64,000 nucleotides of DNA from Proteles cristata cristata (lineage: Eukaryota; Chordata; Mammalia; Carnivora; Hyaenidae): positions 1,426,001 through 1,490,000 of the forward strand of contig JAESUZ010003530.1 in NCBI GenBank assembly GCA_017311185.1, in the 5' to 3' direction. The translations under genes were made by a program, and so were the position numbers. Positions within the stretch are counted from its first letter, which is position 1; the number at the start of each line of letters is the position of its first letter. Positions 28,488 to 39,500 of the stretch are shown here, piece by piece. The notes below the pieces were generated by a model. That model saw only the letters and a list, made by a program, of their open reading frames with translations, ran no database searches and was not told where the DNA came from.

Positions 28488-28710
28488 GGGGCGCCTGGGT
28501 GGCTTAGTCGGTTAAGCATCCGACTTTCGCTTAAGTCATGATCTCACGGTTCGTGGGTTCGAGCCCCGCGTCGGGCTCTGTGCTGACTGCCGGCTCAGAG
28601 CCTGGAGCCTGTTTCAGTCTGTGACTCCCTCTCTCTCTGACCCTCCCCTGCTCACACTGTCTCTCTCTCTCTCTCTCTCTCTCTCCTAGAAATAAAACAT
28701 TAAAAAAAAA
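28488..28710 (+). mobile_element. Young-subfamily SINEC
   Basis: Directly follows the older copy. CTTAGTCGG head, GACTGCCGGCTCAGAGCC core. AAGTGTTA repeats flank it. Confidence 0.95.
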
Positions 28711-28734
28711 GTGTTAAAACAAATTTTTATTTAG

Positions 28735-28895
28735 AAAAGTCTTACTAGGTGCTTATTATGCACAGTCTCATTTAATCCTGTCACATGGGTATGGTCATCA
28801 TTTCCAGATTTACAGATGCAGGTGTTAGTTACAGAGTGAGTTTGAAATAGGGTTTATATGACTCCAAAACCCATGCTCAACCTCTAGGAGTGTAC
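28735..28895 (-). mobile_element. MIR SINE
   Basis: Reverse MIR core: GGTGCTTATTATGCACAGTC, TCATTTAATCCTGTCAC, TTTACAGATGCAGG. Confidence 0.7.
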
Positions 28896-28899
28896 CCAC

Positions 28900-29400
28900 C
28901 ATGATGCCCCTCGCTGCTGTCAGATGGGCCAGGGATGGATATTAAATACCTTTCATTTCCTGGTGTAGATGTTGGACCTTTCATTTCTGCTTCAGTCTTT
29001 TTGATTATGCCAAGAGAAAGTTAATTTGGTACAAGTTTGTCTTAAATGTTTCTCTAATAAGTACATGTTAATCTACCTTTTCAATAAAAAGAGAAGTGTA
29101 TCTAACTAGAATTTTTCACACTGTTTTTTAATGCATTTATTTTTATGGCTACTATCTATTTGTGGCATATGATAAGGGTTTTCCACTTATGGTAATAATG
29201 AAATTTCTAGTTAAAAATTTTTTGACTTAAATTGCTTTAAAGTAAAATTAAAAGTCATGTCTTACTTTTCTATGTTTTCTTTCCACTCTTAAATGACTCC
29301 TTCCATTTAGGTGTCCTTTACCTGCCCCCCCCTGCCCCCCACCATTAATTCCCTAATTTGGCAAAACTGAGAAGGCTTTTTATGAGCAGTTGTGGAGCAA
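28900..29400. other. Intergenic AT-rich, nothing recognised
   Basis: No repeat or coding signal identified except a short C-rich run near 29,323-29,342. Confidence 0.4.
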
Positions 29401-29409
29401 GGTGTGGAG

Positions 29410-29438
29410 ATGATGATGATGATGATGATGATGGTGAT
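29410..29438. repeat. (GAT)n microsatellite
   Basis: About eight GAT units abutting the A-rich tail (reverse) of the next SINE. Confidence 0.9.
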
Positions 29439-29439
29439 G

Positions 29440-29626
29440 ATTTTAATGTTTATTTTTGAGAGAGACACAAGGTGCAAAGGAAGGATAGAGAGAGGGAGAC
29501 AGGATCTGACTCCATGCTGACAGCAGAGAGCCCAATGTGGGGCTCAAACTTAAGAACTGCAAGATGATGACCGAAGCTGAAGTCCCAAAGTCCCATGCTT
29601 AGTAAACTGAGCCACCCAGGCACCCC
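29440..29626 (-). mobile_element. SINEC SINE
   Basis: Reverse copy ending GAGCCACCCAGGCACCCC. Confidence 0.9.
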
Positions 29627-29644
29627 TGGAGATTACTATTATTA

Positions 29645-29761
29645 TTTTTTTAATTTTAAGATTTTATTTTTAAGCAATCTCCACACCTAAGGTGGGGCTT
29701 GAACTCACAACCACCAGACCAAGAGTCACACGCTACACCAACTGAGCCAGCCAGGTGCCTC
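29645..29761 (-). mobile_element. Short SINEC, older type
   Basis: Reverse copy ending GAGCCAGCCAGGTGCCTC; CTGGAGATT repeats flank it. Confidence 0.85.
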
Positions 29762-29829
29762 TGGAGATTGTTTTTAATTTAAAGCTTTAATTATAGAATA
29801 ATATCGCTATAATTTACAGCCTTTTTTAT

Positions 29830-30300
29830 TTTGAAAAGCACTTGTTAGCATTTAATGAACCTCCCTCCAGGTAGCAGCAAGCTTCCAACCACAGCTCCGC
29901 CCCCCTCCGTCCCCACAATTGTGCCTTCAAGATGGCAGGTTGTTTCAGGAGCTTTATTTTCCCTAAAACCTTGTAGTAGTGCCATCACATCACATCAATG
30001 ATAGCGGCTCCTGTCTTGTTTTCTTTTCGGCCGCATGTACCTGTGTCTGCTCACTGCCCAAGGGCCACATTTTATCAAGGGTGGCAGTTGGGCAGAAGCT
30101 CTTTAAGTGGTAATGCCTCATGCCAACTGGGTGTTATTTGTCAAAGCTGATCCTGTGGCGATGCATGCCACCAGCATTCCACCAGCACCTGGGTGCTTTT
30201 GGTACTTGAGAGGCGGCTGTGGCCGTGGCTCCTGTGCCCCAGTTCCCTTGGCCCCGACGTTTCTGGGTCTTCCTTGATCTGGATAGCATGTCCCTGGATA
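29830..30300 (-). pseudogene. RPL27A: RPL27A processed pseudogene
   Basis: Read on the minus strand, this is an intronless, damaged copy of ribosomal protein uL15 (RPL27A) mRNA. The former start ATG is near 30289. Recognisable pieces include GGNAGG-M-H-HRI-FDK and the stretch equal to HYHLK...SFCPT, and the 3' UTR end GGTTCATTAAATGCTAAC with an A-rich remnant near 29,820. About 13 extra bases lie after the first dozen codons, and about 19 and 9 bases are missing in the middle; stops and frameshifts follow, so it cannot code. Arises by LINE-1 retrotransposition. Confidence 0.85.
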
Positions 30301-30429
30301 GCAGCCCAGGCATAAGAGGACAGTCATTTTGGTTAGAGAAATAGACATGCTACAATCTGCATAATGAGCCCTTCTAACACAGCTACTGTATCATTTTTCT
30401 TTTCTGTTTTTCCCTCATGTGCATTTCTT

Positions 30430-30615
30430 CTAATAATGTTAGTTAACATTCATTAGATATTTGTTATAGACACTGTTCGTAGCATTTTACATCTAATAAC
30501 TTGTTTGATCTTCTCAATTGTTTTGTGATATAGATCCTGTCATTCCTAGTTTGCAGATGAGGAAACTGAAGCGTGGTGAAATTAAGAAACTTACTCTAAG
30601 AACTTGAATCCAGGG
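30430..30615 (-). mobile_element. MIR SINE
   Basis: Reverse MIR with TTTGCAGATGAGGAAACTGA and GAACTTGAATCCAGG. Confidence 0.8.
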
Positions 30616-30621
30616 AATTGG

Positions 30622-30815
30622 CCTTCTTCTTCTTCTTCTTCTTCTTCTTCTTCTTCTTCTTCTTCTTCTTCTTCTTCTTCTTCTTCTTCTTCTTCTTCTT
30701 CTTCTTCTTCTTCTCCCTCCTCCTCCTCCTCCTCCTCCCCCTCCCCCTCCTCCTCCCCCTCCCCTCCCCTCCTCCTCCTCCTCCTCCTCCTCTTCTTCTT
30801 CTTCTTCTTTTTTTA
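30622..30815. repeat. (TTC)30 and (TCC)n pyrimidine tract
   Basis: Thirty uninterrupted TTC units (30624-30713), then mixed TCC/CCT blocks, then TTC and T. It is continuous with the A-rich tail of the reverse SINE at 30816, so it probably grew from that tail. Confidence 0.95.
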
Positions 30816-31022
30816 ATTTTTAGTGTTTATTTATTTTTGAGAGAGAGACTGAGTGTGAGCAGGGGAGGGGCAGAGAGAGAGGGAGACATAGAATCTGAAG
30901 CAGGCTCCAGGCTCTGAGCTGTCAGCACAGAGCCAGATGCAGGGCTGGAACCTACCAACCACTATGAGTTCACAACCTGAGGCGAAGTCGGACACTCAAC
31001 CGACTGAGCCACCCAGGTGCCC
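30816..31022 (-). mobile_element. SINEC SINE
   Basis: Reverse copy ending GAGCCACCCAGGTGCCC. GGGAATTG target repeats lie outside both the SINE and the TTC tract, so the two form one insertion. Confidence 0.92.
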
Positions 31023-31204
31023 TGGGAATTGCTCTTCTGAGCTGGCACCTTTCACCTCTGTAGTGTGCTGTTTCCCATACTTGGCTGCATTTTGTTAACA
31101 CTATTGTTATTAGGGCCTATACTTTGTTTTTTCTTTTCCCCCAACCATTATAAATATTTTCCTCTTGCTAGTTCTCAGATTTTTTAAGAATTAAACTTAT
31201 TTTG

Positions 31205-31418
31205 GGGCACCTGGGTGGCTTAGTCGGTTAAGCGTCCGACTTTCGCTTAGGTCATGATCTCGCGTTCGTGGGTTCGAGCCCCGCGTCAGGCTCTGTGCTG
31301 ACTGTCAGTTGAGAGCCTGGAGCCTGTTTCAGTCTGTGACTCCCTGTCTCTCTGACCCTCCCCTGCTCATGCTGTCTCTCTCTCTCTCCTAGAAATAAAG
31401 AAAAAAAAATTTAAAAAG
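31205..31418 (+). mobile_element. Young-subfamily SINEC
   Basis: CTTAGTCGGTTAAGCGTCCG head, CCTAGAAATAAAG tail; 17-base target repeat AAGAATTAAACTTATTT. Confidence 0.95.
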
Positions 31419-31419
31419 A

Positions 31420-31930
31420 ATTAAACTTATTTCAGTATAATTTACATAAAATTTAAATGCACCCGTTTAAAAAAAAATGTTTATTTTTGAGAGAGAGAAA
31501 GAGACCGCGCTGGAGCACATGAGCAGGGGTGGGGCAGAGAGGGGGACAGAGGATCAGAAGCAGGCTCTGCGCTGACAGCAGAGAACCCAATGCGGGGCTC
31601 ATATTCACAAAACGTGAGATCCTGACCTGAACCCAAACTGAGAACCATGAGATCATGACCTGAGCTGAAATCAGACGCTCAACTGACTGAGTCATCCAGG
31701 TGCCTCTATACGCATCCATTTTAAATGTTCAGTTGATGAATTTTGAGAAATGCCTATACCTAACCACCACTATATTTAAGATATAGAGCATTCCTATTGC
31801 CTCGAAGAGTTCCCATGTGACTCTTCTAATTTATTTCCACCCTCTCCCACCCCGCACCAGGCAAGCGATGCCTTCTTACTGCTTTCTATCACTGTTCTAA
31901 TTTTCTTTTGACTTTCTCTTCTACCCATGA
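31420..31930. mobile_element. Old LINE-1 (L1M) fragment, split by a SINE
   Basis: CAGTATAATTTACATAAAAT on the left and TTCAGTTGATGAATTTTGAG on the right are one L1M segment. Confidence 0.6.
31467..31706 (-). mobile_element. SINEC SINE with internal duplication
   Basis: Reverse copy; the stretch around GAGATC(C/A)TGACCTGA is present twice (31616 and 31650). Confidence 0.85.
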
Positions 31931-32097
31931 ATTTACAAATTTAGAAATGTAATGTGATGTTTTATTCTCCAAATTTCTGAATTTTTTAGGTATCTTTCTA
32001 TTACTAGTTTCTAATTTAATTCCCTTGTGGTTAAAGAGTATATTTTATATGATTTCATTTTTTTCAGATTTGTTGAGTTTTGGTTTATGGCATAGAA

Positions 32098-32531
32098 TGG
32101 AGGTTGGCAAACATCATTTAAAGGGCCAGGTAGAGGGGTGCCTATGTGGTTCAGTCAGTTGAGTATCCAACTTCGGCTCAGGTCATGATTTCACGGTTTG
32201 AGCCCTGTGTTGGGCTTTGTGCTGACTGTGCAGAGCCTGCTTCAGACTCTCTGTGTCCCTGCCTCTCTCCCACTTACTTTCCTTCTTTCTCTCTCAAAAA
32301 TAAATAAACATTAATAAAATGAAATAAAATAAAATAAAATAAAGAGCTGGATAGAAAATATTTCAGGCTTTATACTCAAAGCCTCCTCCCAGGCTCAACT
32401 TCTCAACCGTGTTGTTGAAGCATGAAATACATAATATATGGATGGGAATAGCTGTGTTCCAATAGAATGTTCTCTGTAAAAACAGGTAGCAGAAGGGCTT
32501 TAGCTTCCTGTCTGTAGTTTGCTGACCCCTG
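32098..32531 (+). mobile_element. hAT-Charlie-like DNA transposon, split by a SINE
   Basis: Left part GGTTGGCAAACATC-AAAGGGCCAGG, right part AAATATTTCAGGCTTTA to GTTTGCTGACCCCTGG. Same family as 15848-16066. Confidence 0.82.
32135..32340 (+). mobile_element. SINEC inside the hAT element
   Basis: Target repeats AAAGGGCCAGGTAG (32120-32133) and AAAGAGCTGGATAG (32341-32354), diverged by three bases, belong to the hAT element itself. Confidence 0.92.
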
Positions 32532-32908
32532 GCCTCGTATACGATCTATCTAGGTGCTTGTTCTCCATGCATGTCAGAAGAATCCGTGTTCTGCTGTTGT
32601 TGGGTGGAATATTTTTAAAAATGTGAGATTGTTTGATGGTGTTTTCCAGATCTTCTGTATCCTTGCTGATTATTTGTCTTCTTGAAGTATTGATTAGTGA
32701 GAGAAGAATGTTGAAATCTCTAACTATATCAAGAGTTTGTTTCTCCTTTCATTTCTGCCAATTTTTGCTTTGTGTATTTTAGAGCTCTGGTGTTAAGTGC
32801 ATATACTCTTAAGATTGTTATGTCTTCTTGGTGGACTGACTACTTTATCATTATATAATGTCACTCTCTATTCCTAGTAATACTCTTTGTTCTAAAGCCT
32901 ACTTTTTC

Positions 32909-33091
32909 TTTTTTGTTTATTTTTGAGAGAGAGAGTGAGCGTGTTCAAGTGTGCGCAAGGGAGGGGCAGAAAGACAAGGAGACAGAGAATCTGAAGCAGG
33001 CTCCATACTGTCAGCGCAAAGCCCAACTGCATTGAGATGATGACCTGAGCCAAAGTCAGACTCTCAACAGACCGAGCCATCCAGGCACCCC
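32909..33091 (-). mobile_element. SINEC SINE
   Basis: Reverse copy; TACTTTTTCT repeats flank it. Confidence 0.9.
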
Positions 33092-33239
33092 GTACTTTTT
33101 CTGATATACTTTAGTTTGCTTAGACTTTATGCTCCCGTACTTCCTGAAGTCTAATATCTGAATAAAAGCTATTTAATGTGTTTTGTCCAGTTTTCTAATT
33201 TTCTGAAGAGGATAGGTAACTCTAGTACCTCTCCTTCTA

Positions 33240-33950
33240 TCATGGCTGCAAGCAAAAGTTCATAACTGTCTTTTAACAGATGCACAATCTGCCATCCATG
33301 GTTGTACTTTTATCTTTTTAGCTAGTCCCTTGGCAAAGACCACTTAGTTTCCTTTCTTTCTTTTACCATTTTCCTCTCATAAACAATGTAATGAATATCT
33401 TAATGGCTATAGTTTTTCACCATTTCGATTAATTCCTTGGAGTGATTCCCAGAAAGTGGAATCATTGAGTCAAACATTATAAACGCTTTAATATATTTTG
33501 AAATACATTGTTATTTATCTTCTAAATATATCTTCCAATACCTTTCTGAAATTACCAGTTTATGGTTCCATAGCTATACGTGAGATAAAAGCTTTACCAA
33601 TGTTTACATACTTATACTTGAAAATCCATATCATTGCTTTAAACATTTTTTTAATCTAGAAAGATTGCATATGGTTTTATATGTATTCTTATATTATTTT
33701 TCTTTTTATCTATTTGTATCTTTTGCTTACATGTCTACTAGGATGTCAGTATTTTTATTTTTAGAATAAAGATAAATTTATTTGTGGCACATTTTTTATA
33801 GTCCATTGATTGCCTTTTAAGTCTTTTCAAAATGTAACTATATCTGTCCTTTTATTTTTGTAATTTCTTCTATAGCTTGTTAAGTTTTGGAAGTCCTCTC
33901 CAGTCTTGATAAATATTTAATGTTTCTTTTAATTTGAAAATCATATTAAA
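33240..33950. mobile_element. Old LINE-1 (L1M) fragments
   Basis: ATAAACAATGTAATGAATAT, CCTTGGAGTGATTCCCAGAA, and further AT-rich L1-like sequence. Confidence 0.5.
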
Positions 33951-33954
33951 TTCT

Positions 33955-34085
33955 TTCGTTTGACAAATACTTACCTATCACCTACTCTGGACCAGTTACT
34001 CTGCTAGGTGTTGGGGACCTGGTAGAGACCAAAATAGAAATGACCTCTGATTGCATGGAATTAGGAGAAGGTGGATATTTGCAAG
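33955..34085 (-). mobile_element. LINE-2 3' fragment
   Basis: GACAAATACTTACCTATCAC, GCTAGGTGTTGGGGACCTGG: the L2 3' signature. Confidence 0.7.
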
Positions 34086-34304
34086 GGCTGATCATTTAAT
34101 TTTAGCCTTCTACATCACAGGAGAGAAGTCTGTTAATAAAGCACTTATGACACCTGCTGTCAGTTTTTAGAACTTTTTTTTGGTACAGTAGTGTGAGAGC
34201 AGACCCTAAACTAAGTTTTCTTTTCAAATTGACACCTATTTATTACAATACCATTTATTGGAAAGTATTTCCGACCCATTGGTTTAAGGTATTTCATGAT
34301 CTCT

Positions 34305-34735
34305 AGAATATGGAGGAACTATAATGTATGTGTTCTGGAGTCATGTTAACCTGTGTTTAGATCCTGGCTGTCCACTCACTAGCCAAGTGACTTTGGATAT
34401 ACTTATCCTTTTTTTTTTTTTTAAAGTTTTTAATATTTAATTATTTTTGAGAGACAGAGGGAGACAGTGCATGAGTGGGGGAGGGACAGAGAGAGAGGGA
34501 GACACAGAATCTGAACCAGGCTTCAGGCTCTGAGCTTCAGGCTGTCAGCACAGAGGCCGAAGCTAGGCTCGAACCCACAGACCTCGAGATCATGACCTGA
34601 GCCAAAGTCGGAGGCCCAACCGAATGAGTCACTGAGGTGCCCCTGGACATGCTTATCCTATTTGAACTTTTGTCTCTTTATCTGTAAAGTAGGGTGGCAA
34701 TATTATCTATTATTGAACTATGGTGCCAATTAAAA
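34305..34735 (+). mobile_element. MIR SINE split by a SINEC
   Basis: Left: TTAGATCCTGGCTGTCCACT, AGCCAAGTGACTTTGG. Right: CTTTTGTCTCTTTATCTGTA, AAGTAGGGTGGCAATA. Confidence 0.75.
34410..34643 (-). mobile_element. SINEC inside a MIR
   Basis: Reverse copy; repeats GGATATACTTATCC / GGACATGCTTATCC are MIR-derived. Contains a small internal duplication around GAGCTTCAGGCTGTCAGC. Confidence 0.9.
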
Positions 34736-34739
34736 GCAA

Positions 34740-35537
34740 AAGGGTTAACACTTTTGAAAAAGGTACTGCAGTATTCTTCCCAGGTGATCCTGATGAAAAA
34801 TTGCCCTATACCTGAGCACACGATGTTTTTCCATAGGTGAAGGCAAAAACCATAACCCCCAAAAGCAAAGTTTGGTATGAAAATGAGTTGCATTAAGGAA
34901 ATGCTTGTGAAATGAGGTCGTTTTTATTTAACTTTTTGCTTCTGAGCAGGGTGCATGCATATGTATGTCATTGTTGGAGGGCATGTTTTATCATTGGCTC
35001 AGTGGACTTGAATTCCCAGCTCACGTAGGTGGTTAGAGTTCATATGTGCCTGCTCAACTTAAGATTAAAAAAAAAAAAATCACAGAACTCTGTCAAGGTC
35101 TTCGATCCTGACTTCCTTGTCTCTCAGATGCCGGGTGTGTTACTGGTATTGGGCCGTGTGACACTTTGATTTCTTCCTCTTGTCCTGATCTCAGCTTCAT
35201 AACCTATTTTCATTCTTGCCTTTGGACTTGGTCAACGGTCTTGACTAAGTCTGTTCCTAGATACATTGGGCTCATTTCTGCATTTGTCTTCCTTTTCACA
35301 CCCTCAGGAAGTCTCCTTGCATAATTTCCAATTTCATAGGGGGCAGGAGTAGCAGTGGATGGAAGGAAAACTGGGAAAGTGGAATGGCAGGCTGCGGAAT
35401 GAGGGAGGGCCTAGTGTCCAGGGCCTGCTCACCTCCTGGTTCTCAACTCTTCAGCAAAAGCTTTGGGGGAGAGCAGGGGGAAATGTGAACTTCCTTTAAT
35501 CCTAAAATGAATGTTTTTGTGTTTTTTTCTTTTTCAG
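34740..35537. other. Upstream of TTC41, nothing recognised
   Basis: Unique-looking DNA with no promoter motif or exon that can be defended; ends in the acceptor of the TTC41 exon. Confidence 0.4.
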
Positions 35538-35728
35538 TCCTGACTTAAACTAGATGCTCAATTCTGGTCTCTGCGTTGGTTGGCGCCTCTCTTCTTCGCA
35601 TGTCAGTAAGAAAGAAACCATTTGGGGGAAAGTTTTCAGTGTCTGTAGCAAACACAGTTGGGAGGAAGTCTTAGAAGCAGTGGAGGTGGGCAGCTGTGCC
35701 GGATGAGAATTGTTACATTTTAGACACC
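35538..35728 (+). other. TTC41: Probable TTC41 5' leader with upstream ORF
   Basis: A strong acceptor (long T/C run then CAG ending at 35537) precedes this segment, so it is probably the non-coding start of the first coding exon, implying an untranslated exon further upstream. A 50-codon upstream ORF runs 35554-35706 in another frame. A possible donor (CAGTAAGA) at about 35605 means the leader may itself be spliced differently. Confidence 0.45.
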
Positions 35729-36530
35729 ATGTCATCCCCTGAACAAAGAGAAATGAGCCAGAAGGCAAATGTAGACAGGTGTGCCCAATTTGTTTTCAAG
35801 TCCCAGAAACCCATTCAGCCTTACATCTGCTCGACCCTGAATGATTTTCAAGAAGAGAGAGACTTTCTGGCGGACTACATCTTTCCTCGGCTCAACGAGC
35901 TCTGCAGTTCTCGGGGCACATATTTCAAAGCTGTGGACCTGAGGCGGTCAGCGTTGAAGGCTCTGCCACCCTCGCCCTCCAACCTGTTAAGGCAGCATTC
36001 TTGTCTCCGCTCCCAGTATCTGAAGCTCTGTCTTGACTATGTGAACAAGTGCTTTCCCTTTTTCATCTGCATGCTGGGTCAGACATACGGGGACTTCCTC
36101 CCTGACTACAGGCCTTTAATGCTCTTCCGGGTGACTGACTTGTCAAGTCTATCCACCATAGAACAGAATCTCTACGTTGCTGCAAAAAATGGTTATCCTT
36201 GGGTCCTGGAGAATCCCAACTACAGTTTGACGGAGTTTGAGATTGCCCAAGCGGCATTTCTGAATGAGTCTCCATTTCAGTATTTTTACTTCAGGACTGG
36301 AACCATGCTGCTCAAGACTTTGGACAAGGAAAAGGAGGGGCTGTCCTTAGGCTCTTGGCTGAATGATGAGGAAAAATTAAGGGTTGGAAAGCTGAAGGCC
36401 AAGATTATTAGCAAAGGGCTCCGTGTCCGATTTTATAAAGATCTCAACGAGTTGGGTGAGCTGGTTTTCAAGGACTGGTCCGATGTGATAGAACAACTTT
36501 GCCCAGCCACTTTAATGACCGAAAATATAG
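35729..36530 (+). CDS. TTC41: TTC41 first coding exon (DUF4062-like)
   Basis: 802 nt, residues 1-267 plus one base. Starts MSSPEQREMSQKANVDRC. Ends ATA G then donor GTTAGT. Contains STLNDFQEERDFL at 35-47, the hallmark N-terminal motif of DUF4062 proteins. Confidence 0.92.
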
Positions 36531-39500
36531 GTTAGTAACTATGGAGAGAGCTAAGTCTATTATCAACATAAGATTAATATGTTTTGTTATGTCTTCTTTG
36601 TAAGAGGAATTTTTCAATGACCGAACGTATTCCTAAGCCTTTAAAGTTGTTACCATAGTCCTGTAGCATGCATTTCTCCATTTGGAGATTTTCAAAATGG
36701 AAAATAAAAGCAAATGAGGGGTCAAGGAAGATGGTTCAGGAAGTTCAGGAGCTTTGAGAAGACATAAAATATCTGGCAGTTAATGTGATAGATCTGGAGC
36801 AGAGCATCTCGTTCAGAGCCTATGGTTCCCTGCGGGGCATTTGGGTCAAATCTGAAGACGTTCTGGCATCAGAACTGGGGAATGGTTGTGGCATCCTAAT
36901 GGGTGGAGGGCAGGGATACTGCCACACATCTTACAGCAGACACGACAGCGCCCTCCCCCCGCAATAAGAAAGAGTTTTCCAACCTGAAATGCCAATAATG
37001 TCAAGGATGAGAAACCCCGATCTAAAGGGAAGAGAACTTTTATTAATTTTTGAGTGCTTTCTGTACGTTTTCACACTTAATCTTCAAGGTTTAGCCCTGC
37101 AGGGTAGGCACTGTAAATCCTGTTTTACAGAGGAGCAAATGAAAGCTGCTGTTTGCCAGGTAAGTGACTTACCTGGTGTCCCATCATTAGTGAGGGATCA
37201 TTCTGGGATTTGAACCCAGGTCATTTTGACTCCAAAATCCACCCTCCTTTTCTTTCCACCTTACTACTCAGTAAGTAATCCATGGGCCAGCACTGAGTAT
37301 CACCTAGGAGCCTGTTAGAAATGCATTCCAGGTCTACTGAATAAGAGTTTGCCTTTTAATAAGGCAACCAGGTATGTCGCATACCCATTAGAGTTTGAGA
37401 AGCACAGTTTGCCATTCCACCTCTAAATGAAGTTATTACACTTATTTTTGAAAGTAATGCCTCGTGGACACATACAGAATAAAATGGGACGAGCAATATT
37501 AAGAGTTTGGCAGAGATCTTTCACCTAGAAGGACTTTGGGATGGATCTGTGCTGCCCTTAAAACTATTTAATAAATAGAATGTTTACATGTATATGTGTG
37601 TTTTGGGAATGGGTACAGATATGGCCTGCATCCTTGATCAGATTCTCAGAAGGTTCAATGACCCAATGACCCAAAAAAAGGCCATGGATTATTGTTGTAA
37701 GAGCCCAGTTAACATGGGCTTGCGAAGTGATAGCAGACAGTGCATTCCCAAACACTTTCAGGGGTCAGGCAGGCTTTAGTCCCTATGGTAGGGAGCGGAT
37801 GGATCTGTGGTAAACTGAAGGGAGAGAGTTGACTCACCTAAAGTCATTCAAATGCGGCGTTGGTGGGGAGGGAGGGGGTGGTGAAATCCCACCTGTGCTG
37901 ATCAACTCTGCCCACAAGCCAAATCGTTTTGGAGTCCTAAAGAATACTATGTCAATCATAACTCTTTGGGTTGTGAGTGACTAAAGCTGACTTCAACAAA
38001 AAGGGAATTTATTAGGTTATGTAAGTTTAAAGCCCAGGATTAAGTCTGGCTCAGCTCAGGCTTCAACCAGTGGCTCCAATGATGTTATCAGGCCCTGTTT
38101 TTGTTTTTTTTTGTTTGTTTGTTTGGTTTTTTTTTTTTTTACTATTTCTCAGCATGGCTCTGCTGTCCTCATGCTGCCTCAGTTCCTTGGCCCCTCCATC
38201 ATGGAAGGAAGACGGGTATATCAGCTCCAAGTTCAAGTCCAGCAGAAATGGCTCAAAGTCCTATCACTGAGTCTTTCTTTCTCTGATTAGCCTAACCGAA
38301 ACCATATGCTTACATCTGACTTAATCACGGGTGCCAGGAGAATGTGACGCTCTGATTGGCTAATCCTGGGCTATGTGTCACCTCTGGAGCTGAAGGTAGA
38401 GCCAGACCCTCTGGAATAACATGAATGGAGAGTTAGGACAGGGTGGGATGAGAATGATAATCTGGGGCTGTTACTGAAACGAGAGTAGGGTGAATGGGTG
38501 TTGAGTGTCAAAAACTATCCTGAATATTTACTACCAGCTTGGAGTTTAGAATGTCTAGGGATAGACACGTTCTCAGATCTCAGATTTTTCAGTTTCTGTG
38601 TGACCTTGAGCAAATGACAATATTGGTAAGCCTCAGCTTCTTCTATATAATGGGTTAACATTAACCACCTTGAGAGTAATAATATGTGTAAAATACCTAA
38701 AAACAGTGCCTAATGCATATTAGGCAAAAATAGCTAATAAAAATGAATAACAGCACACGAGTGCTGGAAGAATGTATGCCTTTGGCCAAAGCTTGAAATA
38801 TGGTTAATAGTGATATTTTTTATATCACTATTAGTGACTAATCTCAATCTGAAACTGTATTTAATTAACTGTAGATGAATATTTACTAATGTGTTTAAGA
38901 ATCAAGCCTGTCTATTTGGGTTAGAGACGGGTCATGTTTCCATAGTATTCTCCTTTGCCTTTGATTTTAGTTATTATTGAAAAATTAGCTTGTTTTGGAC
39001 TTTAGTTTTGAATGTATGATACGTGGACTAAATATGTGAATTAGAAGTTACAGAACGGACGAATTATTTTAAAAAAGGCTTTAGAAGGAAGTGCTACATT
39101 ATTTTTCTTTTGTATCTTTGGTACCCTTTAATCACCCAGGTAGTTCCAAAATCTTATGGGAGTGGGTGGTGGGTAGCAAAATGCCACTTGGGAAGCTGTA
39201 AGACAATGTAGAGCTATTTGGTTCATACTCTTCACTCTTAGAAACGCTTCTGAGGTCCTTGGAGATACTGGAGACTAGTGGGTGAGGTTCAAGTTCACCT
39301 CAAGAGACCCATTAGACTGTGGGATCATTCCCAATTCTGTCTAAGATCTTGAAATTTGAAGCTGACTTTGGCCAGACTGCAGTACTTCCAGGTCTGTCTG
39401 GCCCTAACCTGAACCAAAGGGCAGCCCAGTTAAGTATGGAGGTCTAAGGTGAGTGTCTTCAGAACCTTCCAGGTTAAACCAGGCTAACCTGGTGTTTGTT

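Larger units (their letters stand above)
31940..33130. mobile_element. Old LINE-1 ORF2-region fossil, interrupted
   Basis: Phrases of the antisense L1 ORF2 end: GTTCTGCTGTTGTTGGGTGG, CAGATCTTCTGTATCCTTGC, TAAGATTGTTATGTCTTCTT. Interrupted by an hAT element at 32098 and a SINE at 32909. No open frame remains. Confidence 0.75.

Noticed and set aside
30604..30917. Poly-Ser, poly-Phe ORFs
   Set aside because: Translations of the TTC/TCC microsatellite and a SINE.
35696..35728. Earlier TTC41 start at a GTG codon
   Set aside because: Eukaryotic initiation normally needs ATG; the first ATG in this frame is 35,729 with a good context.
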